A DNA stretch of 64,000 bases from positions 4,154,001-4,218,000 of the forward strand of contig NZ_CP043450.1 of the NCBI RefSeq assembly GCF_003286415.2, written 5' to 3'. Of the stretch, positions 9,470 through 16,623 are shown in pieces. Position 1 is the first letter of the stretch, and every line of letters starts with the position of its first letter. The stretch is from Mucilaginibacter rubeus. Its GTDB lineage: Bacteria > Bacteroidota > Bacteroidia > Sphingobacteriales > Sphingobacteriaceae. The notes below the pieces were generated by a model. It had not been told where the DNA came from and made no database searches. It was given only the letters and a program-made list of their open reading frames with translations. The position numbers and the translations under genes are program-made.

Positions 9470-9519
9470 TTCTTGCGCTCGTTTGCAACAAGCGCTTAAT
9501 ATGGTTTGGCCATTGCATC
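9470..9519. repeat. family G direct repeat, right copy flanking the SUKH gene
   Basis: Second copy of the 8827-8876 repeat. It contains the near-palindrome CGCTCGTTTGCAACAAGCG. It is followed by further related inverted pieces, such as CTCGTTACAAAACGAG at 9555-9570, and a T-run to 9584. Confidence 0.75.
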
Positions 9520-9595
9520 GCTCGTTGCGTTACAAACGTAAACCCAGTTACGCACTCGTTACAAAACGAGCGCGAGTTTTTTTTGCCTTTTCCCC

Positions 9596-9617
9596 TTGCC
9601 CGTGTCCCCACGGGCAA
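9596..9617. repeat. family D hairpin (REP-like), solitary copy
   Basis: A perfect 9-bp stem TTGCCCGTG / CACGGGCAA closes the four-base loop TCCC. The inner CGTG-TCCC-CACG core is shared with the hairpins at 12550-12620 and 30721-30795, while the outer arms differ and remain complementary. Confidence 0.75.
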
Positions 9618-9625
9618 CACGTACC

Positions 9626-10000
9626 TTATAACACCATCTGCTCAAACAACCTGTTCAAGGTAGCCTCGGCATCGGTAGTCATGCCAGGGTGCACTTTTGA
9701 TGCCTGTACCACTGTGCTACGTGTTGCCGTAAGCCAGCGAAAGCGCGATGGCTGATCCAACTGCGCTATAGGGCCTGCATCCTTCTCGCCATTACAAATC
9801 CGTTCGAGGGAATTGATATTTTCCTTGAGGCAATCCAGGTCCAGGTCACCACAAAAAGCAGCCAGCCGTTCATCGTCAGGTTTGAATAGTACTTTTAAAA
9901 ACTTTTGTTTTGGACAAAACAATATCACCCCGATATTGATAAACTCTTCGCGCTCCACCCTCGGTACAACGCGGATAACTGCGTACTCAAATACCTGCAT
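9626..10000 (-). CDS. DUF3037 protein, partner of the HipA-like kinase
   Basis: About 124 residues beginning MQVFEYAVIRVVPRVE, the characteristic start of the DUF3037 family, followed by EFINIGVILFCP and a late QASKVHPGMTTDAEATLNRLF. A nine-codon upstream extension to 10027 is possible, but the conserved region begins at the ATG at 9998-10000. With this start the gene overlaps the end of the kinase gene by 14 nt, so the two are translationally coupled. DUF3037 genes commonly neighbour this HipA-like kinase family; the molecular role is unknown. Confidence 0.82.
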   Translation of the reverse strand: MQVFEYAVIRVVPRVEREEFINIGVILFCPKQKFLKVLFKPDDERLAAFCGDLDLDCLKENINSLERICNGEKDAGPIAQLDQPSRFRWLTATRSTVVQASKVHPGMTTDAEATLNRLFEQMVL

Positions 10001-10784
10001 ATAGGGCTTGTTTTGCGGCGTTAACAAATACTTCTGAAGCGGCCAGCCGGGTTATTAAAAACTCGGCGTAGATATTCCGTACTTCGTCAGGCGTTTCTTC
10101 AAAATCCCTATAGGTGATCCATTCGTCAGGAATCAGCGCTACTATATCACGGATCTTTTCGGGCGTTAATATCGCTTTAAATTCGGCGTCAACAGTATCT
10201 AACTGATTAGCACGGGCCAATAGCACATGATCTTTCACCTGCAAAAACGGACGGATAGCCATTTCCTGCCAGTTGTTCCAGGAGTGATGGAAATACAGTG
10301 CGGCACCGTTATCAATCATCCATAGCTCTTTATGCCATATCAGCATATTGGTATTGCGCGCGGTACGGTCAACATTGGTAAGCAAGCAATCAAACCAAAC
10401 TATTTGCGACGCCAGTTTAGATTCAACCACGGTAACAGCAGGATCAAATGTAATTGCGCCTGACAGATAATGCAGCGCGAGGTTAAGCCCTACACTAAAT
10501 TTCAGCAGGTCCTGGATCTCTTCATCAGCCTCCGAACGACCGAAAGCTTCATCCAGGTTGGCGAAAACTAATTCAGGCACTTTAAAACCTAACAGTCGTG
10601 CTATTTCGCCGCCAATTAATTCGGCAATGAGGGCTTTTACGCCCTGCCCCGCTCCGCGGAACTTTAGTACATATAAAAATTCGTCATCAGCTTCGGCAAT
10701 GGCCGGCAATGACCCGCCCTCGCGCAACGGCGTTACGTAACGGATCACGTTAATGGTGCGGAGCTGTGGTGGTGTGTAATTCAT
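9987..10784 (-). CDS. HipA-like kinase-fold protein (HipA_2 type)
   Basis: 265 residues with kinase-like landmarks. A candidate ATP-binding lysine is K41 (VLKFRGAG). The catalytic-loop-like NVDRTARNTN has D139 and N144, and a metal-binding DNG (D158) lies in LWMIDNGAALYF. It is smaller than HipA (about 440 residues) and lacks its N-terminal subdomain. The gene overlaps the DUF3037 gene by 14 nt. No HipB-like DNA-binding antitoxin is next to it, so a classical toxin-antitoxin pair is not supported. Kinase activity and substrate are inferred from motifs only. Confidence 0.8.
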   Translation of the reverse strand: MNYTPPQLRTINVIRYVTPLREGGSLPAIAEADDEFLYVLKFRGAGQGVKALIAELIGGEIARLLGFKVPELVFANLDEAFGRSEADEEIQDLLKFSVGLNLALHYLSGAITFDPAVTVVESKLASQIVWFDCLLTNVDRTARNTNMLIWHKELWMIDNGAALYFHHSWNNWQEMAIRPFLQVKDHVLLARANQLDTVDAEFKAILTPEKIRDIVALIPDEWITYRDFEETPDEVRNIYAEFLITRLAASEVFVNAAKQALYAGI

Positions 10785-10803
10785 AGTTTTTAGTTAAGCA
10801 AAA

Positions 10804-10882
10804 GCCAGCGTTAGGGATTGCAGCGGATACCGGCCCGAGCGTAATGCCTGCAGGCGTATGAGCGGAAAGCCCGGCCTACGCC
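10804..10882 (+). repeat. family C repeat, copy 1
   Basis: A roughly 79-nt element, GCGTTAGGGATTGCAGCGGA onward, matched in inverse orientation at 22960-23044. Shared blocks are AGCGGATACCGGCC, TAATGCCTG and GTATGAGCG, with a conserved ACGCCC end. Confidence 0.78.
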
Positions 10883-10950
10883 CTAATTATTCTTTAATTG
10901 AGCTTAGGTTTCAACCAACAATCATTCGCCGCTCAATTGCCGCGGTGGCT

Positions 10951-10978
10951 GTTACTTTTGTCTTGATACAAAAGTAAC
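10951..10978. repeat. perfect 11-bp hairpin
   Basis: Arms GTTACTTTTGT (10951-10961) and ACAAAAGTAAC (10968-10978) around TCTTGA. There is no adjacent gene end to terminate, so it is more likely a short dispersed palindrome than a terminator. Confidence 0.6.
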
Positions 10979-11432
10979 CAAAAACCGAGTGAAACGAGCT
11001 CATGAGTACCTATTAAAACAGAATACTTAACGAATAAATCAAGTCAGCAGAGAGGTTTCTTTGCCGCACAAGTCCGCCCACTGCCCACCGCTGGCCTTTG
11101 CCCGGCAAAGCGGATAAAACCACGGGCTGCAAACAGTTGCTCCACTTCGTTCGCTCGTGCCCAACCCTTCTGCAAATATTTGCTATGCCCCTGCCACTAC
11201 ACTACCCACCACTGTTTTACCCGCTTTCATCCGAAACTTATCTGCTGACGGAGAAACAATATCTCATTACAATAATAAGATTCTAAAACAACTATCCTGT
11301 CAATCCTTAAATCCCCAAAATCATGGTTCAGAAAAAAAATCAGCGAAATCAAAAAATTCAGTGATACCTGCTGACATAGGGCTGTCATTAGCCTGCCGTT
11401 ACTTTACATCAGAAAACAAAAACACAACACTT

Positions 11433-11930
11433 ATGGACACTTTAAAATCATTATTGCAGGAGATGGAACAGGAAGCTCAAACCACCGAAAAAATGCTGAG
11501 CCGCATCCCCGACGATAAATACCAATGGAAACCGCACCCAAAAAGCATGACCATTGAACAACTATCTACCCACATTGCTGAATTACCTACCTGGGTAAGC
11601 CTGACCCTACATACCGATGGACTTGACTTTGCTACCGTACCCTATGAACCAAAAAAAGTAAGCGGCACAGCCGAATTAATGAAACTATTCGAAGATTCAT
11701 TGGCCGATGGCTACTCAAACCTGCAAAAGGCCGATGTCAGCACTTTTGATAAGATTTGGACATTGCGCAACGGAGAACAAATTCTGAATCAACGTTCGAA
11801 AGCCGACGTAATCAGAATGACGTATTGCCAGATAGTGCACCACAGGGCACAGTTGGGCGTTTATTTGCGTTTGCTGGATATTCCTATTCCGGGAAGTTAT
11901 GGCCCGAGCGCGGATGAGCAGGGCTTTTAA
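11433..11930 (+). CDS. DinB-family protein
   Basis: 165 residues starting MDTLKSLLQEMEQEAQ. It is a four-helix DinB/YfiT-like protein with SRIPDDKYQWKPHPKSMT, LSTHIAEL and the C-terminal IVHHRAQLGVYLRLLDIPIP; the histidines are probable metal ligands. The start at 11433 is preferred over the longer open frame because family similarity begins there. DinB-like proteins act as metal-dependent thiol transferases or have unknown roles. It ends before a strong terminator. Confidence 0.84.
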   Translation: MDTLKSLLQEMEQEAQTTEKMLSRIPDDKYQWKPHPKSMTIEQLSTHIAELPTWVSLTLHTDGLDFATVPYEPKKVSGTAELMKLFEDSLADGYSNLQKADVSTFDKIWTLRNGEQILNQRSKADVIRMTYCQIVHHRAQLGVYLRLLDIPIPGSYGPSADEQGF

Positions 11931-11966
11931 AAAGACGAGGAAAAATAAGATCAGTTAATAGTTAAT

Positions 11967-12004
11967 AAAAAAGCAAAGCGGGCAAAAGCAAGCTTTGCTT
12001 TTTT
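11967..12004 (+). terminator. terminator between dinB-like gene and small membrane protein gene
   Basis: Stem AAAAAAGCAAAGC / GCTTTGCTTTTTT, 13 bp with a 12-nt loop. It has an A-tract on one side and a T-tract on the other, so it can serve both convergent genes. Confidence 0.85.
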
Positions 12005-12018
12005 ATTTCTTTTTGCAC

Positions 12019-12237
12019 TCAACTACGGTGCTTTGAGAGCTTGCCTGTATTAATTTCTTCCAGGAAGCCATTTTCGTTAATAGCATATCGGGCCTCTGAG
12101 GTATCGGTATCTATTTTGTAATTAACGGTCTTTACTTTTTTGTTCCTGATCCTTTTGCCAAAAATGAACATCGGCAAAATGAAAACCGCAAGCAGGACTA
12201 CAACTTGTAACAGGGTTGTGTACATAACGTCTAACAT
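12019..12237 (-). CDS. small single-pass membrane protein, unknown function
   Basis: 72 residues: a hydrophobic helix (about 8-27, TTLLQVVVLLAVFILPMFIF), a basic cytoplasmic-side cluster GKRIRNKKVK, then a polar tail with NYKIDTDTSEARYAINENG. The reading frame ends just inside a shared bidirectional terminator, which supports it being real. No family is recognised. Confidence 0.55.
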   Translation of the reverse strand: MLDVMYTTLLQVVVLLAVFILPMFIFGKRIRNKKVKTVNYKIDTDTSEARYAINENGFLEEINTGKLSKHRS

Positions 12238-12549
12238 AAAAATTTAAGTCTGATTGGTACCTATATAACGTTATTGGGGGCCAAATGGTTCACCTTTTTA
12301 GTGATATTTTGTATCAATCATTTGTATGTATAGCTAAATGTGTGCCATACTTATATCTGACGTTGTATGTTACCTTAATATTACACTTAAGTTGATATTT
12401 AATTGATTTATAACGAAATGAACTAATCGCTGCACTATCATATTGATAATAGCGCCTATCGTTTTGAAATAAATAATATACAGTACAGTTTCGTGATTTT
12501 AGTACAGTAGCGAAGTATCGTGAAAGTACGAAATTTGATGGTTTGAGAA

Positions 12550-12620
12550 GCGTCCGTGAGGACACGGACGCGGGGTGGATCAAGCAATTTTATTTCTCCG
12601 ATCCGTGTCCCCACAGATCG
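12550..12620. repeat. family D hairpin pair (12238-12628 otherwise empty)
   Basis: Two hairpins of opposite polarity. The first is GCGTCCGTG-AGGA-CACGGACGC (12550-12571, 9 bp perfect). The second is GATCCGTG-TCCC-CACAGATC (12600-12619, one mismatch). They lie in the 391-nt gap downstream of the fucose operon. Nothing else convincing is seen in that gap; an antisense 89-codon frame at 12314-12583 runs through one of the hairpins and was not accepted. Confidence 0.78.
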
Positions 12621-12628
12621 ACTGTTCT

Positions 12629-13459
12629 TTATAACCCGTAAAACGCTATCGCGTTTCCGCCAAAAAACAACTCCCGTTCAGTAGCAGACAGGCTTTCTGC
12701 ATAAAGGTTCATCACCTCCATAGTTTTTTCATAGCCGCCAGCCAGTAAACATACCGGCCAATCAGATCCAAACATTACCCTGTTGATACCGAAAGCATTG
12801 AAAACTATATTGATATATGGAATAAAATCAGCAGCCGGAGTATTGTGCCAATCGGCTTCGGTAAGCAGGGCGGATACTTTGCAAAACACATTTGGATAGC
12901 TTGCCAGCTTTTCGATATCCTGTTTCCAGCCGTCAATTTTACCGGCTTTGATGTACGGTTTGGCCATGTGGTCGAGCACAAATTTTTGATCCGGAAATTC
13001 GGCTACCAACTGTGCGGCATAAGGCAAGTGGTTGGGGAAGATCAGGATATCATAAGTGTACTCGTATTTGCTCAAAGCAGCAATCCCTTTTTTAAATGCA
13101 GGGGCAAGCATGTATTGCTCATCGGGTTCCGACTGTAAGATGTGCCTGAAACCTTTAAGCTTTTCATACTTTTTAAAATGATGCAACCTTTCATCCAGGT
13201 CATCAGCCTTCAAATCAACCCAGCCTACTACCCCTTTGATAAAAGGATTGACAGAAGCCAGGTCAAGCAAAAATTCGGTTTCTTTTTCCGACTGATCGGC
13301 CTGAACTGCTACACAGCCATCCATGCCGTGTTTTTGCAATACAGGTAAAAGGTCTTCCGGATAAAAATCCCGACCTATTACCTGCATATCTTCAGTAATC
13401 CAGCTATCCCTTACCGGGTTGTATTGCCAGAAATGCTGATGTGCATCAATTTTTAGCAT
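12629..13459 (-). CDS. amidohydrolase, probable L-fuconolactonase
   Basis: 276 residues of the metal-dependent TIM-barrel amidohydrolase family (COG3618 type). The metal motif DAHQHFW has H7 and H9; later come KGFRHIL, FVLDHMAKP and the metal-binding aspartate in MFGSDWPVC. Family members hydrolyse sugar lactones, notably L-fucono- and L-rhamnono-lactone. As the last gene of an operon with fucosidases and sugar-acid enzymes, opening of L-fuconolactone to L-fuconate is the best fit. Its start overlaps the stop of the FAH-family gene by 14 nt. Confidence 0.85.
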   Translation of the reverse strand: MLKIDAHQHFWQYNPVRDSWITEDMQVIGRDFYPEDLLPVLQKHGMDGCVAVQADQSEKETEFLLDLASVNPFIKGVVGWVDLKADDLDERLHHFKKYEKLKGFRHILQSEPDEQYMLAPAFKKGIAALSKYEYTYDILIFPNHLPYAAQLVAEFPDQKFVLDHMAKPYIKAGKIDGWKQDIEKLASYPNVFCKVSALLTEADWHNTPAADFIPYINIVFNAFGINRVMFGSDWPVCLLAGGYEKTMEVMNLYAESLSATERELFFGGNAIAFYGL

Positions 13460-14297
13460 ACGCTATTACATTTTGTTTTGATTGGCCAAGGCCTTCAATA
13501 CCTAATTCAACCACGTCGCCCGCTTTTAAATAAATTGGCGGCTTCATACCTAAACCAACACCTGCAGGTGTACCAGTAGAGATAATGTCGCCTGGTAACA
13601 AGGTCATGAACTGGCTGGTATATGAGATCAGGTGCGGCAGGTTAAATATAAAGTTTGATGTAGTACCGTCCTGCATGGTTTCGCCGTTTACAGTTAACCA
13701 AAGACGCAGGTTATGCGGGTCGGCAATTTCATCAGGCGTAGCCAAAAACGGACCAAGCGGCGCAAAAGTGTCGCAACCTTTACCTTTATCCCAGGTACCA
13801 TTACGCTCTAACTGAAACTCACGCTCGCTCACGTCGTTATGCAATACGTATCCGGCAACATAGTCCATAGCTTCAGCTTCTTCAACATATGAGGCTTTTT
13901 TACCGATAACCACAGCCAATTCCACTTCCCAATCGGTTTTAACCGAATTTTTAGGGATCATAATATCATCAAACGGACCAACAATAGCAGTAGTTGATTT
14001 CATGAAGATAACTGGCTCCGGTGGCAGCGGTGCATTGGTTTCTTTTGCATGATCGGCATAGTTCAAACCAATACAAACCAGTTTTGAGGGGCGGGCGATA
14101 GGGCTTCCTAAGCGTACATCTTCGGCAACTTCAGGCAACAGGTTATCTTTTACAAAATCAGCAAGGCGGCTAAGTCCATCAGTTTCAAAAAACTGCTCGG
14201 TGTAATCTTCGCCAAAGGCAGATACATCATATCTTTTATCGTTTTGTATAATTCCCGGTTTCTCTTTACCTGGCTCGCCAAATCGTATAAGTTTCAT
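13446..14297 (-). CDS. fumarylacetoacetate hydrolase family protein, probable 2,4-diketo-3-deoxy-L-fuconate hydrolase
   Basis: 283 residues with the FAH fold: CIGLNYADHAKE near 75-86, metal ligands E124 and E126 (DWEVELAVVIG) and D155 (HNDVSERE), and the late GDIISTGTPAGVG. Oxidative L-fucose and L-rhamnose pathways use this family to split 2,4-diketo-3-deoxy acids into pyruvate and L-lactate. The operon context supports that step here. A 12-nt gap separates it from the preceding fucosidase gene, and a 14-nt overlap joins it to the amidohydrolase gene. Confidence 0.86.
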   Translation of the reverse strand: MKLIRFGEPGKEKPGIIQNDKRYDVSAFGEDYTEQFFETDGLSRLADFVKDNLLPEVAEDVRLGSPIARPSKLVCIGLNYADHAKETNAPLPPEPVIFMKSTTAIVGPFDDIMIPKNSVKTDWEVELAVVIGKKASYVEEAEAMDYVAGYVLHNDVSEREFQLERNGTWDKGKGCDTFAPLGPFLATPDEIADPHNLRLWLTVNGETMQDGTTSNFIFNLPHLISYTSQFMTLLPGDIISTGTPAGVGLGMKPPIYLKAGDVVELGIEGLGQSKQNVIAYAKN

Positions 14298-14309
14298 ATT
14301 ATCGTTGTA

Positions 14310-15599
14310 TTAGTTAGTTGTCAGTTTAATAATAGTATCGTTAGGGTCGGTTGCAACACCGTTAAGATATACAAACACGCCCTCGGTTTGTTGTTTAAAT
14401 TTTACCGCGCTGCCATCGGCCAGTAAGGCGGCTTTAGTTACCTTACCTTTTAATTGCGGAATGAAAACATACGGTTGCTGTGGTGGCGTCATCACATGCA
14501 CATAAAGGTTTTTATCTTTTTGCGTGATAACTCCCCAGGGCTGTGCGGGGATACCGCTACCCCGGGTGCCGTAAATAGCTTCGCCATTTTTTTGTACCCA
14601 TGCGCCTACAATAGCCAGCGTATCGGTAAACTCAGGCTGAATTTTGCCATTAGGCATAGGGCCAATGTTTAATAAAAAGTTGGCGTTTAAACCTGCCGCG
14701 TTCACCAGGTAATGGATAATACGTTTGGATGATTTAAAGCTCCTGTCAGTAATGTTAAAGCCCCAGCTATTGTTGATAGTTTCGCAGGTTTCTAAAGGGA
14801 GTGCGCCGATCTTTGATTTGCCGCTGAAGCCAGTGGTGTTGGCTCCGGGCAGGTCTTTTTCAAACATCTGAAAATCTTCGCCTTCCTTTGGTTCAAGGTG
14901 GTGATTATTGCCTACCAGTATCGCCGGGTTCAGCTTATGGATTAAGCCATAGATCTCGTCATAATGCCAGTTAACATCACGCTCCCAATGGCCATCAAAC
15001 CATATGCCTTTAACACCCGGATATTTGGTAATCAATTCGGTAAGCTGGGCTTTCATGAAATTGATGTAGCTGTCCCAATCGCCGTTTACAGGTTTACCAT
15101 CGGCAATCGGGCTACCATAAGCGTAATCTTTACGTCCCCAATCCAGCAATGAATAATAAAAATGCAGCTCGATCCCCTCCTTAACACATTCCTGCGCCAG
15201 TTCCATCAATGGGTCTTTATGGTAAGGCGTAGCATCAACAATATTATATGGCGATGCCTTGGTACCGAACATGCTGAAGCCATCATGATGGCGCGAAGTA
15301 ATGGTGATATACTTCATGCCTGCTTTTTTTGCAAACATCACCCATTCATGGGCGTTAAAAGCCTGCGGATAAAAAAAATCGGCCAGGCGTTTATAGCTAT
15401 CATAAGGAATATGCTTTTCATTCATTACCCACTCACCTGCGCCAAGCTCACTGTAAATGCCCCAGTGAATAAACAGACCGAACTTCATATCCTGGAAGTT
15501 TTTCCTTGCGGCAAGGTTATCGGCAGTTGGTGTGTAGGTTTGAGCGCCCGCGCGTACCGCGCCAAGCAGCATACCCATTAATAATAGCTTTTTTATCAT
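14310..15599 (-). CDS. secreted alpha-L-fucosidase, GH29 (first of two)
   Basis: Signal peptide about 1-19 (ending RAGA-QTY), then a GH29 catalytic barrel: FGLFIHWGIYSELGAGEW, TSRHHDGF, YYSLLDW, and the nucleophile D202 in GIWFDGHWE. A C-terminal beta-sandwich follows LLNIGPMPNGKI. It releases L-fucose from glycans in the periplasm. At 429 residues it is a short GH29 enzyme. It shares only moderate similarity with the second GH29 enzyme (18334-19686), suggesting different linkage preference. It lies 13 nt downstream of the SDR gene. Confidence 0.93.
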   Translation of the reverse strand: MIKKLLLMGMLLGAVRAGAQTYTPTADNLAARKNFQDMKFGLFIHWGIYSELGAGEWVMNEKHIPYDSYKRLADFFYPQAFNAHEWVMFAKKAGMKYITITSRHHDGFSMFGTKASPYNIVDATPYHKDPLMELAQECVKEGIELHFYYSLLDWGRKDYAYGSPIADGKPVNGDWDSYINFMKAQLTELITKYPGVKGIWFDGHWERDVNWHYDEIYGLIHKLNPAILVGNNHHLEPKEGEDFQMFEKDLPGANTTGFSGKSKIGALPLETCETINNSWGFNITDRSFKSSKRIIHYLVNAAGLNANFLLNIGPMPNGKIQPEFTDTLAIVGAWVQKNGEAIYGTRGSGIPAQPWGVITQKDKNLYVHVMTPPQQPYVFIPQLKGKVTKAALLADGSAVKFKQQTEGVFVYLNGVATDPNDTIIKLTTN

Positions 15600-15612
15600 A
15601 TCAAATCAGGTT

Positions 15613-16377
15613 TTAATTGTTCAGGGTGATGAAGCCGCCATCGATAGGATAATCGGTACCGGTAATGAAACCAGCTTCGTCCGAACACAGGTAAAGTGCC
15701 AAAGCTGCTACTTCTTCCGGTTTCCCCATCCTGCCTATCGGCTGGCTTTTTGATAGCTTTTCAAAGATCTCTTCTTCGCGGCCTGCATAGTTTTTAGCGA
15801 TGAAGCCATCAACAAAAGGTGTATGAACCCTTGCCGGCGAGATACAGTTACAACGGATATTATCATGCAGATAATCGCGTGCTACGGACAGAGTCATGGC
15901 GTGAATAGCGCCCTTGCTCATAGAGTAAGCAAACCTGTCGGTGATACCTACACTGGCTGCTATTGAAGCGGTGTTCAGGATTACGCCGCCACCATTATTT
16001 TTCAATACCGGGATTGCCGCGTAAAGACAGTTGTAAGCGCCTTTAACGTTTACATTAAATACACGTTCAAAATCTTCGGTACTGGTATTATCCGCGCGAC
16101 CGATGTGCGCTATACCCGCGTTATTGATCAGGATATCTATCTTACCTATTTTGGTGAAAGTATCAACTACTTGTTGTTGATTACTTACATCACAAGCATA
16201 GCCGGTAGCCTTTCCGCCAGCCGTGGTTATTTCGGTCACGGTATCTGCCGCTGCCTGATCGTTTAATTCGATGATATGAACCTCGGCGCCTTGTTGTGCA
16301 AATAATACGGCCATAGCTTTACCTATGCCGCTGCCGCCACCTGTTACAATTACTGATTTATTGGTTAGTTTAAACAT
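15613..16377 (-). CDS. short-chain dehydrogenase of the deoxysugar pathway
   Basis: 254-residue classical SDR: cofactor motif TGGGSGIG (12-19), NNAG (85-88), catalytic S138, Y151 and K155, and the C-terminal TGTDYPIDGGF. In the operon it could be the L-fucose 1-dehydrogenase or the 2-keto-3-deoxy-L-fuconate 4-dehydrogenase; the sequence alone does not decide. Because only one dehydrogenase gene is in the cluster, the other oxidation must be encoded elsewhere or shared by this enzyme. A 246-nt gap with palindromes separates it from the dehydratase gene upstream. Confidence 0.87.
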   Translation of the reverse strand: MFKLTNKSVIVTGGGSGIGKAMAVLFAQQGAEVHIIELNDQAAADTVTEITTAGGKATGYACDVSNQQQVVDTFTKIGKIDILINNAGIAHIGRADNTSTEDFERVFNVNVKGAYNCLYAAIPVLKNNGGGVILNTASIAASVGITDRFAYSMSKGAIHAMTLSVARDYLHDNIRCNCISPARVHTPFVDGFIAKNYAGREEEIFEKLSKSQPIGRMGKPEEVAALALYLCSDEAGFITGTDYPIDGGFITLNN

Positions 16378-16580
16378 AAGCCCCCTCTAAATCTCCCCCT
16401 GAAGGGGGAGACTTTTATTTTATGGTTATTAAATATTTCGTCATTCAAAACGGTGGCCAAGTGCGATTCCCCTCTTGAAAGGGTGTAGGGGTGTGTTTCT
16501 ATGTTTATATTCTGCTCGCATAGACACACCCCTCCTAACGCTCTTTTCCATCGCTCCCCCTCTCAAGAGGGGAGCTTTTT
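16378..16580. repeat. family E inverted-repeat element inside the fucose operon
   Basis: The gap begins with CCCCCTCTAAATCTCCCCC and a short hairpin (CTCCCCC / GGGGGAG). It then holds a larger imperfect inverted repeat: AGGGGTGTGT..TCTAT at 16487-16502 against ATAGACACACCCCT at 16520-16533. CCCCTCTTGAAAGGG and CCCCCTCTCAAGAGGGG lie outside that. Related CT/AG-rich mirrored pieces are at 47185-47335 and 54720-54882. Confidence 0.65.
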
Positions 16581-16623
16581 ATAGTTTGCCGTTGTTGATA
16601 TTATCACCAACAACTTTCTTTAT

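Larger units (their letters stand above)
10785..11432. other. 648-nt non-coding stretch with repeats
   Basis: Between the kinase gene and the DinB gene there is no convincing protein frame. A frame can be read from 11157 into DinB, but its composition is unlike protein and DinB homology begins only at 11433. The left part holds a family C repeat (10804-10882) and a perfect hairpin (10951-10978). The remainder (about 10990-11430) is unassigned, possibly decayed repeat DNA plus the DinB promoter. Confidence 0.6.

Noticed and set aside
9987..10784. classical HipBA toxin-antitoxin system
   Set aside because: There is no HipB-like DNA-binding partner, and the kinase-like protein is much shorter than HipA. 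A module with DUF3037 is all that is supported.
11157..11432. N-terminal extension of the DinB protein
   Set aside because: The added 92 codons do not resemble protein and include repeat-derived sequence; DinB similarity begins at 11433.
12314..12583. 89-codon minus-strand protein frame
   Set aside because: The frame crosses a family D hairpin and ends in low-complexity sequence; composition is unlike a protein and no family pattern is seen.
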